NCBI GenBank assembly: GCA_935421135.1
Contig: OW285190.1
Location: forward strand, 2,294,001-2,358,000
DNA: 64,000 nucleotides
Direction of reading: 5' to 3'
Origin: Bugulina stolonifera
Lineage: Eukaryota > Bryozoa > Gymnolaemata > Cheilostomatida > Bugulidae
A model generated the notes under the pieces. That model was not told the DNA's origin. It worked only from the letters and a program-made list of their open reading frames with translations, and ran no database searches. The translations under genes and the position numbers were made by a program. Positions 1-12,200 of the stretch are shown in pieces (position 1 is the first letter of the stretch; every line of letters begins with the position of its first letter).

Positions 1-3000
1 AACTCGATCCCTAGAGTTGTATGAACACTCGGCAACGGCCGCCGCTGTATATTATTGCAACATACCTTGTGCAAAACTTAGATCAGATTCTTGGTTCAGT
101 AGCGTGGTAGAAAGTATATTTAAAGTTCCAATAGAAAAAGGTATAAGAGTAAAGATTACTAGACTAGACTGAATTATAATGCAAAGTATAGTAAAAATCG
201 CACACCTTATGTACTTGTGCTTGATTGTAGACGCACCAATAAGAAGTAGAAGTAGTCCCGATGGAAGGCCAGAGACCAATCATAGAAAAGATTGCACCAT
301 GACGGCGACGATGATGATGACGGCGATGCAATATTAGCTGTCGGAAATACAATTAGTGTAGAGTTGCGAGATATATAATATATGCAAATAAACCGTGTCA
401 GCAAAGAGAGTTGTCTGTTCAGTGCTATTGATGACAAATAAAACATATATATTATGAAAAATAGTATAAAAAAGAGTCTGTTACTTATTCAGAACTTGAA
501 ACTATATCAGTGAATGCACACACAATGTTTTATGAGTATAGATAAGATATATAAGGCTAAATAGTAGAGTAATATAATGTCTGGAGATGATGACCATCAC
601 AATACGTGTACATGTACATGTACCTCCGGAACTGTTCGTGTGCTCGGACTCGCGTACATGTACATTGTATAGATACATATTATTATGATGAATATTGTAT
701 ACTGTTGTAGTTGTACCCCAAATGGCCCAAAGTTTGTGTACAAGCCTTCGACGACTTATCAAGCAATGTAGAACGGCTACCCAGCCTCAGCAGTCCATGT
801 GCCTCAACGGCTGATCAAGGTTGTAGTTATTGCACCAGCATAACCCTAGAAATGTAAGTATAAAGTATAAGTAGGTCTATATTTAATGTTCCTCTCGATC
901 AATTCAATCACAGCTTGAAATTTTAAAAATGACCGCACTGCATAATCCTGTTTATAGGAAAAGAGAACAAAGAAAATGTTGTTGGCTTACGCAGGTACAT
1001 TTAGTCAGTGCTAAGATTTATCATCTATATAATATAAGCTTCTCTGAGGCCATCTTAGTAAGTAACAGTTACTTCTGACGTGCTCCGGACAACTACTACT
1101 ATCCCGCTAAAGAAATAGACGACCCATGCTAAGAGCCGTCCTCTATGATATATATATGTACAAAAGGCATTACTGTAATTGCTTACGTACAATACAGACG
1201 TTTATAATGCAAAACAGCCTTATAGTATAATTATAAATCAAACGAGACTTACCTGTAACGTTAAGTTTGATAGTAATTCGGCGAACGAATAGCGAAGAAG
1301 GTAAAGTGACCAGTTTCCTGCATATCCACTAAAGCTATCTCATTGTTTAGCTTCTAGAGCTATGAGTGAAACAGAATATATAAGTAAAGCGGCGAACTTA
1401 AGGGTCGCTGAGCACACGAACGGGCCGGGGTTCGTCCATTACAGTGCTTACTATTTAATAACTATCATGATGTATTTCAGTAGATAAAATAGCTGTGGAT
1501 TCATAAAATGACACAAAGCTGATACCAGGCAAGGCTGATCACCAAGGAGTCATTTTAACTGAGTTTAGAGTTGTGTCCTCCCAACCTGTTTCTGTACATC
1601 GCATATGATATACTTCATGCTTGGGATAAAACTTGTTTTGCCTTCATAGTCTCAAATTAAAAGTTTGTAGTTAGTGCTAATTGCAATTGTTGGCTTTCAA
1701 GATATTGTTAGCAGTGACCTCTATGTGCATGTCCAGCGCTCTCTATCGGCATCTCGCAGTGGTCAGGAGGCCCTAGGGTTTCATTAATTGTTTCCAGTGC
1801 ATGTGCTATGCACAGGTGAACGGTACACTATTTCTCGCCCTAGCTGGTGCAGCTTCCACCTCTTAAGCATTTCAATGTGAAATGAGATAATTATAATATT
1901 ATAATGTTCCTCAAATGCAAATGCGGTGATTGTTTGCTCAAAAGCGTAGAGTTACAGAAGTAACTCTATGGCTCAAGGCTTCAATAAATCCCTTCACCAA
2001 GTTTACACTAAGTGCAGACAACTCCAACTGCTGATAGAGAAGCTAGTCTCTGATCACGGCGCAAGTGAAGTCCTTCTTATGTAGACAGTCATATTGAAAT
2101 TATATCTTAGTTAAATACATACAGTTTGCACTATTCACTGTTACACCAGTTCGGCCTTCAATTTATATTGTTATTATTATTATTAGAGTAATCACACACC
2201 TTCAGAGAGGCGGCGGTGGAAGTCTTTACCCGGCAACCCTCGCCCGGCAATCCACCCAGGTAGGAGGAAAGCAGGTACATGTGCCATAGCGCCTGTGTTA
2301 AATCGATGGTTGCTGTCCCTACCAAGCCTTATAACAATGACACCGAAAACTATAAATAAACAAATAATTATTAAATGTAAGTTATGCCCTAGACATTACA
2401 TCATACTCTGTTTGTCCTTCTGTCAGGTCGTTGTGTGATTGGTGAGTGCTACCACCCTACCTTGTCTGAGTCTGCAGACAAAACCGAGACTATAAGCCAC
2501 AAGTAAAATCCGTAACAATATGATTTGTGTAATTATTAGTGAAGCATTTTCATTTGTGCTGCACAATTTATTAGGATTTACCAATTAATAATTTGAATAG
2601 TGATCTCAAACAAACTAGGCCAGTCATATTTGTAGAAAGTGTGCAAGTTCAGGGAGGAAAAGGTCAAGAGCAAAAAGTGCATGAGTGTCATTGCAATGCA
2701 TAGTGTTTGTGATGCTTATTCATTGAATGTTTTTATGTCAAGTTTTATAACTATCATACGCAAATGCAATACGATTTTTAGGTGAATAACTTCAATGAAT
2801 GAATGTGATTATTTTGAATTGTAGTACTATTAGCCATTAGTATTTAGTAGCTGCATGTACATTGTAGAACAAAGTGCATCTATCTCCTGGATCACTGTCT
2901 CATCGTATTGGTGCACAAATCCGAGCTCCAATGTACTACATTGTAAGCTGGTTTTTACTTTCTTTCTGGCTTATCTTCTCTTGATTACCGGGATGAAACA

Positions 3001-5967
3001 ACTTCAAAATACCAATGGCGAGGATGGATCAATGACGCAAAAAGCGCCTACATGTGTTTCCGGGACCAACAAAATGTAGGCGGGTTCTCATTGGATAGGA
3101 TTGAAAAGTAATAAAAACAAGCCCAATGCCAATGCCATGAACTCGTCCATGTAGAATCACCACCATCATGTCTCCTCACCAAACTCATTTGAAAGGATAA
3201 TTCTAATCGTACTAAAAGTGTCAGGTAACTCGAGAATGTAAGAGTTATACATAGTTATGATTTTTTTGTTCAAAAGAAAAGTCAGAAGGGTGCAATCGAA
3301 TCACATTGATATACATGTAGATAGATAGATAGAGAAGAATAGATCAAAACATCTGAATTAAATTGTAATTGATTTGATTGTCGTTGTTATTGTATTGAAT
3401 TGTAGCTATTGTTGTGAACTGACACAACATGGCATTACTGGTTACATGGCATTTTCATTGACTTCAGTTGAAATTTGGTCTTCACTAATCCAACTGACCA
3501 TGTCCATGGGTAATGATTAGTAGATTAAGATTTACAAAGCGATAGTACTCATAATGTAACAGGAGTAAATAAAATTTTATTTATTTACTTTAACTTTCAC
3601 TTTGGTAAAGTAAATATGATGATTTATGTTTCATTTGCATGGGATGATCATGATGATGATTATGATATCCATGATGAAATTTAGATTGACATTATGATTT
3701 ATCATGCGGATACTTAGACAAGACTAAATTAACAAATTATTTTTTAGAAGCTGAAGTAACGGAGGCCTATGTAAATTATGCAAATCGTTCCTAAATATCT
3801 AAATGGTGATAATTGTATCAATTCATAGTAATATTATCATAATTATTTAATAACAACAATAATCATAATGATATAATTATTGAATTTTAATTTAGGTCCT
3901 GTAGCCTATTATTTCAGATTAATTGAAACTATGTTATTATTTATTATGTTTATTATGTTAATAATGATAATATGATAATTTTATTTTGGAATATTTCATT
4001 ATTTATTAATATCATAATTAGGCCCTATGTTAATAATAGAATTGTTAATATATATAATATATATTATTAAAAATGATTATTCATAATCATGAATAATGTC
4101 TAGGCTAGGCTATAATAAAATGAATATGAAATAGGCCTAAGCACTCACTAGTGAGGTCTAACACATTAGACAAGAGAAATCTTAGATAAGGTTACCGCCA
4201 ATAAGTTACGCCATCATATGCAATATTCTTCTGAGGAGGCTATTAGTCGATTTTTGCAAATAGAGACAAAGTTCTCTTGGGTGACCGGGAATACCGCTCT
4301 TTTTTTCGAAAGGCCTCTTCACTAGGAAATTGGGTCCCGCATTCTACTTTTGCCTTTATATATAGGCTAGATGTAGACCTGTTTACAATTTACGCAGGCT
4401 ACACACATACCTTTTTTACCATGCATAGCCTATGCATCTCTTATAACCCTATCGATATTTATTTTATCAAAAGATTTGCTTCATATTATACCCGAGGCAG
4501 GATGGGCGTTGAGTATTGCAGATCCTGCCTTGGCTCTGATTAAGTTTCTATTTTTCTTTGCTATCCCATCAATCTGAATAGAGAAATATACACAATGTAA
4601 ATGCACTTATTCTAAACATCTGGTCTGTAGAAAGGTAGGGTGAGGCAGGAACGGTGGTAATAATCGATGCAGCGGGGTGAAGGGAATCATCCTAGATGTG
4701 ATAATATAAGCGCATCATGTCATAGCAATACAGATTCTGCCCTACTATCTAACAGGTTTTTCTTCAACTCTGTCGATTAACAGATTTTGGGAGAATTGGA
4801 TATTCATATTGCAGTTTACGCTTAAATGCTGTAAGCTATTTTGTATTTGGATACTCCTAAAGCAGCTATTGGTTATTCTACAGATAGACATCGTGTATGG
4901 CCAGTTAACCAACTACTCGTGGTCGAGTTAAAATAGGCCTACATGTCGAAATGAGAGTTATACTGCAGCCATCAGCCTCTATAATTCACAGGCTATTTAT
5001 GACAGGATTCATGGTAACCATTGGCAGCGTAGAAAAGGCGTATCACCACTACCTCAATGGGTAGTGGCTGAGATACCAGCTGTGTTGTGGCTGAATGGAA
5101 AGAGGGATTAGTGGAATAGGTGTCTATTTTGAGCACACTTATGCACATGGCCTGGTATCCATCACCCCTGCACAGCAACGGTTGTCAGGCCCTTAGTTAC
5201 CAAGCACTTTGTTGTCCTGTCATCTACCACTCACTCGCTACCGCTTTCACCATACCCTATGTTTAATCTTCACATTGGTGAGCTGATTTATTGCTAATTT
5301 ACATATACATTGGGTTACTATGTTATTAGGAACAGTCAAGTCCAGAAGTAGCCATGTTCTCTCTCTGTCAAGCCTAACATTGTGGATCTATTTACCCACT
5401 TTATAGACTGGAGCTAACACAACCACCATTAAGGTATGTTACTAGCCTTGGCTGTCGGTCTTTACTTTCTATGTTATTGGTAGATATTTTCGTAGCCAAC
5501 ATATCTGAGGTAGAGCTGTATCCTCAGGCTATGTATGCATGTCGTCTGGATCATATGGGCGTACATCAGATATTAGCCACAGTTTGCACTGCCTAGTCTA
5601 ATAGTCTGGACTATAATACACTGCAATAAACCATCCAGTACCTGCCCAGTTACAATACTGCTTGTCTGTAACTTATAGGTTATTAAATGAAATACGACTA
5701 CGTGTAGGCCTACTAGTTTGTAGTCTGCTCTAGTCACATCATAGTAGAGTATGTAGGGGGAGACAATAATATACCTGCAGCATTACAACTCCTATGGACC
5801 TATTATGGAGATACCAATCCAGGTTGTAGACATGTGCTATAATGTATTGTGCCATAAACTACTACTACTGCAGGTTATCATACTATAGATATGTGCATGT
5901 AGGGCTCCCCCTCGGACTATGTCCACTATATAATGTTATAGATTTAGTTGACACACCAAACACCACC
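1..5967. other. Non-coding region upstream of the MICAL-like gene
   Basis: No exon of a recognisable family was found on either strand. Open frames here are short and lack family motifs or convincing splice contexts. The region holds a copy of a dispersed repeat near 980-1070, a short GATA tract near 3320, and a very AT-rich stretch around 3830-4100. The last part, roughly 5840-5967, is open in frame with the first coding exon and probably contains the 5' UTR and promoter of the MICAL-like gene. No TATA box could be assigned. Confidence 0.5.
980..1070 (+). repeat. Dispersed repeat R1, copy 1 (3' part)
   Basis: The stretch starting gcttacgcaggtacatttag and ending aggccatcttagtaagtaac is nearly identical to part of 7300-7400. 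A longer version of the family runs from about 7138 to 7400, and a diverged third copy lies at about 12845-13045. The element has no visible coding capacity and its ends are undefined. It is probably a short non-autonomous transposon. Confidence 0.7.
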
Positions 5968-6119
5968 ATGGCTGGTATGGGCAAAGTTAAAGCTCTGCAG
6001 ATTTGGTGTAAAAACAGAGTTATGGGATATCGCGACGTCGAGATCACAAACATGACGAGCTCTTGGAGGGATGGCATGGCCTTCTGCGCCCTCATCCACA
6101 AGTTCAGACCTGACCTCAT
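5968..6119 (+). CDS. MICALL: MICAL-like exon 1: CH domain, N-terminal half
   Basis: Encodes [18 protein letters not shown] through RPDL and ends in phase 2 at CTCAT/gtaagt. The W-x-D-G-x-A-F-C-A-L core of MICAL-type CH domains ([13 protein letters not shown]) is present. The frame is open upstream to 5842, but the methionine at 5968 is chosen because it matches family N-termini and sits in a strong Kozak context. The donor is the first unit of an 18-bp triplication. Confidence 0.93.
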
Positions 6120-9100
6120 GTAAGTTCACGACCTCATGTACGTTCACAACCTCATGTAAGTTTACTGTTTGATAGCTCAGGCCAATCACAAGGTTGTCCA
6201 TATTAAGCCCATCCCTTGCCGGCACCAGGTTTGCTATGCCTACTCTAGTGTATTTATAGTAATAGAGCTCGGACTATCAGTCTCGTGTTTTGAGATGGAA
6301 TTAGTTTTTGCCCTATCAGGTATAGAGTATGTTCACCTGGTGGTAATGCAAATGGGTTCACATTGACAGTTTGACAATAGATTGAAAATGTTATCGTCGG
6401 AAATGAAAGCATTGTGCTGGGAATCATGAATGAATGTTTGTTATTCATTGGCTATTGATTCTGATACATGGTTAGCCTGCATTCCTTTACCATAATATTC
6501 GAGGCGGCTCTGTAAAGACACCCCTGTTGCAATTTTCAGATATTTCAAAGCCCTCGGGCTAAGTCTAACTTTTTATGTTGATGCAGTATTTTATTATTAT
6601 GTAAGATTGAATAGCTGGTAGAATTTCAAACATATATTACAAGATGATATCGGTCAGCCCTGAGGCTTTGACTGTATATGAGTCATGTACATATGCACTG
6701 TATGTAGTGATACACCCAGCATTGATTCAGAATTTGGTTGTGATAAAGGTTTAGTTTCCTGATTTAAGTTATGTTGTGTCGGTGATTTGCTAACCTATAT
6801 ACTAGCTTCTTGTCAGATATAGGGCAATGCTCTCTAGAACTATATAGTACACTGTGTGTAGAGATACTTGCTGTGGTTTGGGTTAATCAGCAATAACTGG
6901 CCTGGGTTAATCAGCAATAACTGGCCTTTGCCCTGCTAACTTATCTCTTTGGTTATTGTTACATTTTCCATCTAAGTTCCTGTCTAGAAATGATACCAAA
7001 TGTCTCTAATTTTAATCAATTATTCTACTGCAGTTGATAATTATGCAGCATTATTAATCTTCTCATATTTCTACTGCTATTCCTGTATAACAGTGCAATA
7101 CAGAGTATTGTAGTCCATCTTCGTGAGGGCTAAAGGATGTAAAAATATTTGAAGTATTTTTTAAAAAATGTTCATTGGATTCCGCAAGTTGCCTGCATCA
7201 TAATAATTATACAAAAATAGAAATACTTGCAGGAGAGAGTAAGTTGGTTTAAGTGGAACAACATCTCAAAACTATAACAACGGCTACTTTACTAGTTGTT
7301 AGCTTACGCAGGTACATTTAGTCAGTGCTAAGATTTATCATCTATATTTTTGCTGTTTCTTGAAAGCAAAAGCTTTTCTGAGGCCATCTTAGTAAGTAAC
7401 AATGATATGCATCTCTCTATTGTGTTATTATATTACATATTATATCTGTCTAATAGATGTGTAATCCACTAACCTATGTGATTATGTACATAATATAGAG
7501 TGAAAGGATTAGGGCAGTGAATGAGCATTATATATAGTGTACATTTGTATGCTGATAACTATGAATGGCATGTGTAATACAATGTAATATTACATTCTAT
7601 TGTCTAATGTATGACTCCCATGCCACTGTCAGACTGCCATAAGCTACTGTGTTATAATCTATACCCTACATCAGGGATGCCCAAACTTTTTGGCGGAAAG
7701 GGACAAATTATAAAAGTGGACCGGAGCAAGGGACACTTAGTTTTGCTGCTGCATTTATTGCAGCTATCAAATGGGCAATTTGATTGTAATACAATACGAC
7801 TTATTTTATAGGTTTTATAACACGCGTATATATTGATTTTGTTTCAACCAAAGTATAACAGCAATTATTATAGTCATCTACTTTTGGAGTACACGAAAAC
7901 AAAATAAAGGGAGAAACAGACTAGCTAACTTTGTACCGTTATTCGCTGCGAAATCACGGTGGAGCGACAGGCCGTCACAAAATTGAGCGAAAATGCCCTG
8001 TTCGCCAAATATCTAGCATGATTAATATTTTGTGTTTCGCTTTCAATAAAGCTGGCTTCAGATTGGCCAGCAACGTGTTTACCGACGCCACTCCGCATTT
8101 CCGTCTGTAAATTGAAATTCAAAATTGAATATGATGTGATGTCCACTTAGGAGACGTAAAAATAATTTCCTGCGTTGCCACACATGCTCAAACTAGAAAC
8201 TATGCTCATGAAGGAAACATCGCTAGTGTGTGTTGTTCAGTGGGAAAAAAGTTGCCACGCTGGCAAAAAGTGGGGGAAACATGTCAAAAATATTCACTAG
8301 TCTGATTCAGTCTTAAAATTAAATGAAAATTGTAATGAATCTTCCATGCATGTTACATGATTCACTTGTGAACGCAATTATTAGTGGGTGACATGGAATT
8401 GTCCTTTCTCTTGTATCGTCATAAAGTCGGTGTCTCTTTTAATAGCTGCCTGGTATGCTTTTCAGTCAGTCATGCCTGATTTTTCGTTTTCAATGTACAT
8501 GTAGCTCAGGTGACTGGACAAACTCTCACACAAGAAAGTGCTAGCAAAGAGTAGCACCAGTTTGACAGCAATTCTAGATATGTTGGGGTAGCTGTGCTTT
8601 CCACTTTATTCTGCCTTCAGCTCTTAGTCAGGCCATCAGTTTTCTGTAGGTTCCAAATTTTTGACAGAAATCTACCTCTATGTCAGCTAAAAATATTTTG
8701 GGATTTCCAAATGTGAGAATCTTTTAACGTTGTGATGTATTTTTGACTGTAATTTGAGCAGTGTAAATTTTGCTAGCACTGCTCAGCCATAGAAAGACAT
8801 TTTTGCATGCAAAATTTGAGAAGTGATGAAGGGACACCAAAATCCAGGCAAAGGGACACTGTGTCCCTTAGGGACACATTTGGGCATCCCTGCCCTACAT
8901 GTACTACAGCTGTTAGTACATGTAGGGTACTGTATGGTAACTAATATATACATGTACAGCTGCTACTTTTGTGTTATACTTGTGTTTTCTCTTTTCAGTG
9001 ACTATGACTCCCTCTCTAAAGAAAATGTGTTTGAAAACAATGAGCTGGTAAGTAGCAGCAGCAGTACTAGTAGTAGTGCTAGTACTAGTAGAAGTAGTAG

Positions 9101-9207
9101 TGGTGGTGGTGGTAGTAGCAGTAGTAGTAGTAGCAGTAGCAGTAGCAGTAGCAGTAGTAGTGGTAGTGGTAATAGTAGTGGTAATTAGTAGTGGTAGTAG
9201 TAGTAGC

Positions 9208-9257
<50 letters not shown>

Positions 9258-12200
9258 TGGTAGTAGTAGTGGTAATAGTAGTGGTAGTAGTAGTAGTGTT
9301 TTAGTAGTTGCTAGTTTTATAGTTTTATTACACTGCCCATCTTACCCTGATCTGTTCCCTTCCTACTTGATGCTATGTTATCACACATGGGTATTACATA
9401 CCAGATATTGGTATATTTATGTACAAGTAGTCCTATGTAACTAACTATATGCGTGTAGTATTGTTGTACAATGTTGTTACAGGCATTTGAAGTGGCTGAG
9501 GGACTGGGAATTCCCGCCCTACTGGATGCAGAAGACATGGTGAAGCTGGAGGTACCAGACAAACTGAGTATCATAACATACGTGGCTCAGCTACACAACT
9601 ACTTCAAGGATAAGGAGCCAGGTACAGTCACGCCTCTTCTCTTGGTGGAGGGAGGGAGTAATATGTGCTTTATGTATGCGATATCATTGGTCGGCTCAAG
9701 TCTTTAGTTTTCTGTTCTGTTTCCCGATCTCTTGGGAATTTTCGTTCTAAACCACAACATCTTGCCAATAGACTCTGTGCCAGTCAGTATCAGCTCATAG
9801 ACGCATGGATGTATTCCTAACTCAATTTTGTGTTTGGGTCTTGCAGTACTCTTTCCATTCTGGCATATTTGTAGTCAGTGTTAACATTATCATATCCTGT
9901 TGTGCTGGTCGTATTCTGTGAACACTGTATTGCTTAGCCAATGGTTTGCAGAGTGTGGAAATCCATCCCTGGACCCTGTTGGCATGAACCTTCCAAAATA
10001 TATCAGGAGATTTATGCTAAAATATTCAGTGATTAAGAATTTGGCTCAGTAGCCAAACTGTTATTGGTTGGTTTTAGTTAGCTCCTGCTACTGATGGTTC
10101 TCTTCTGTTGAGAGGTTGAGTTCTGTTTCACCTCTTTGTTGACCTTCATTATGACCTTCACTCTGACCTATGTATAGCCCCAGGCTAGTAGCCTGACTAG
10201 GTACCAGTTTTCCCTTGGGGTCGTCTGAGCGCTTAGCTGTTATTCATATCGTGAGTGATTTGACTTTTGATTAAACTGGAGATGTTATTGGGAGGGACTG
10301 TGTGCCGTTACAGTTTACTACTTGTGATTTATGACTAGCCATGGCATACCATGGTAGTACTCTGACACAAATATAGCCATTTATTTACTTTATTTGAAGT
10401 TAAAATCAGTTTCATTAGTTCTGCTTGAACTGGCTTCTGCTCTACTCCCAGCGTCTGCTGTACTCCCAGCGTCTGCTCTACTCCCAGCGTCTGCTGTACT
10501 CCCAGCGTCTGCTGTACTCCCAGCGTCTGTTCTACTCCCAGTGTCTGCTCTACTCCCAGCGTCTGCTGTACTCCCAAATGATGTTTACAAAACTGGGGTA
10601 TTCTCGTAGCCATATCTCTGCTCTATATCCTTCGCTGGTGAAGAGATCAGTGGGCTATACATGACATACTGATGGGTCACTTGACCTCTAAACTTACTTT
10701 ATCTCAAGTTGTGGAAATTGACTTCTAGTTCCTGATTGCAATCACTTCACTCTCATTCCTCAGCTGGAATGACTCATATGATCTATGATCAATACGTAGA
10801 CTCTGTTCCAGCGTCTACACCAGCCCTCACTGGATATACTTTGAGAAGAGCCCTTCCGATATTATTATAGTAGTCTGGTGACAGTTTATACACGTAATAT
10901 GGGGCAGTGGAGAGGTATAGATGAGAACTATGGGTGACCGGTTGTCTGTTCATCTAACCCAGAGTCTGCTGGCGGCGATCTAGGGCTACTTGACGGTACA
11001 CTGTTTACTTCAGAGTTATCTCCCTTCATTGTCACTTGAGACTGGCCCTAGTAAATCATATCTACAGACAAGATATTTTGTTTGATACACCATCTATCAT
11101 TGGTTTATTCGAATGCTGGATAAAGGGGCAGTTCCATCAGCTGTTACAATGTAGCCATTTCCTGTTCACCAAGTTGTTTTTCCAAGTTCGTATGATTGTT
11201 GAGTTGACCTGCAGGTGTATGATACTTCATTGTTTTACATGTACAGTAGGATAAAGGTCTGAGAGCTACAGTGCCCCAGACTCATTATGTAATATTAGGC
11301 TACGATAACATCCGGATACAATAAAAATTAGGTTGATTTGGTTCTTGGAATGCAAAGGTTTGAATAAGTCAATTTATTCTTTGAAAATATAGACACCTAT
11401 TCAGAATAGGCCAGTGCATTGTGGGATATAAATTACATCACCGCTTACAAAAACCGTGTTTCATTACGATTGAATTCCTGTTGACTACTTTTTACTTGTG
11501 ATTTTAATCATCAATGTTGTAACCAGTTGCAAGTACTCTTGGAATCTCTATCGCTCCTTGAGATATTTATAACTGGTACAGGATTAATGGGCGCATAACT
11601 TGTAGCTCAGGATTGTATGTTGCATCATTTAATTGACCACTCTTCTATAGCGGAAGGATAGTTCACACCATCCTTATCATTCAGTCCTCGCTGTTGTTGT
11701 GGGAATAATTTATCAATAGTTTTCCCCCCATGCCTCTTGCTAAGTAGTTGAACTGTTGATACCATTAGATGTTATAACTGGGTAATCTAGAGAGAGTCAG
11801 AGAGAAAGAGATATTTACTCTAGTGTTCGGAGAGTGTGACCCTGGTTCCCCTTCTGTTGTCATATCTGGACATGCATTCCTGGACTGCGATTAATTCAGT
11901 GATTAATTCATGAATTATTCATCTCCCACCACTTACCCCACATTAGTATATCATTAGTAAAGATACATAGCATGTTAATAATGGTCTTATAAAGCCGTGG
12001 CTACCTGACTGCTACACACTGACCTCCTCACTTCCTGTTATCCAGCCATGTTAGTCATATTTTTTGTATCGAAGCTCTATTTATAGTTCTGTTTATACCT
12101 CGTAGGTATGCCAGCTAATCACGGATTAGTTTTGTGTTGAAACTGCTACGAATCGGCCGACTCCCAGATTAGACTTATTTTGTATTTCATTCCATCTTGC

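Larger units (their letters stand above)
6120..8998 (+). other. MICAL-like intron 1
   Basis: This intron of about 2.9 kb carries the donor array, a 24-bp tandem duplication near 6877-6926 (gggttaatcagcaataactg), a long copy of repeat R1 (about 7138-7400) and a complete 1.2-kb hAT-type element (7672-8892). No other coding signal was seen. Confidence 0.8.

Noticed and set aside
1390..1445. Possible tRNA from the ggttcgtcc word
   Set aside because: No A box at the right distance and no cloverleaf could be drawn.
2855..3079. 74-codon plus-strand frame as an upstream gene
   Set aside because: No similarity, no splice signals and typical of chance open frames in this composition.
8823..9188. Serine-rich 121-codon frame
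   Set aside because: Crosses the hAT end, exon 2 and the AGT microsatellite. Only 8999-9047 is exon.
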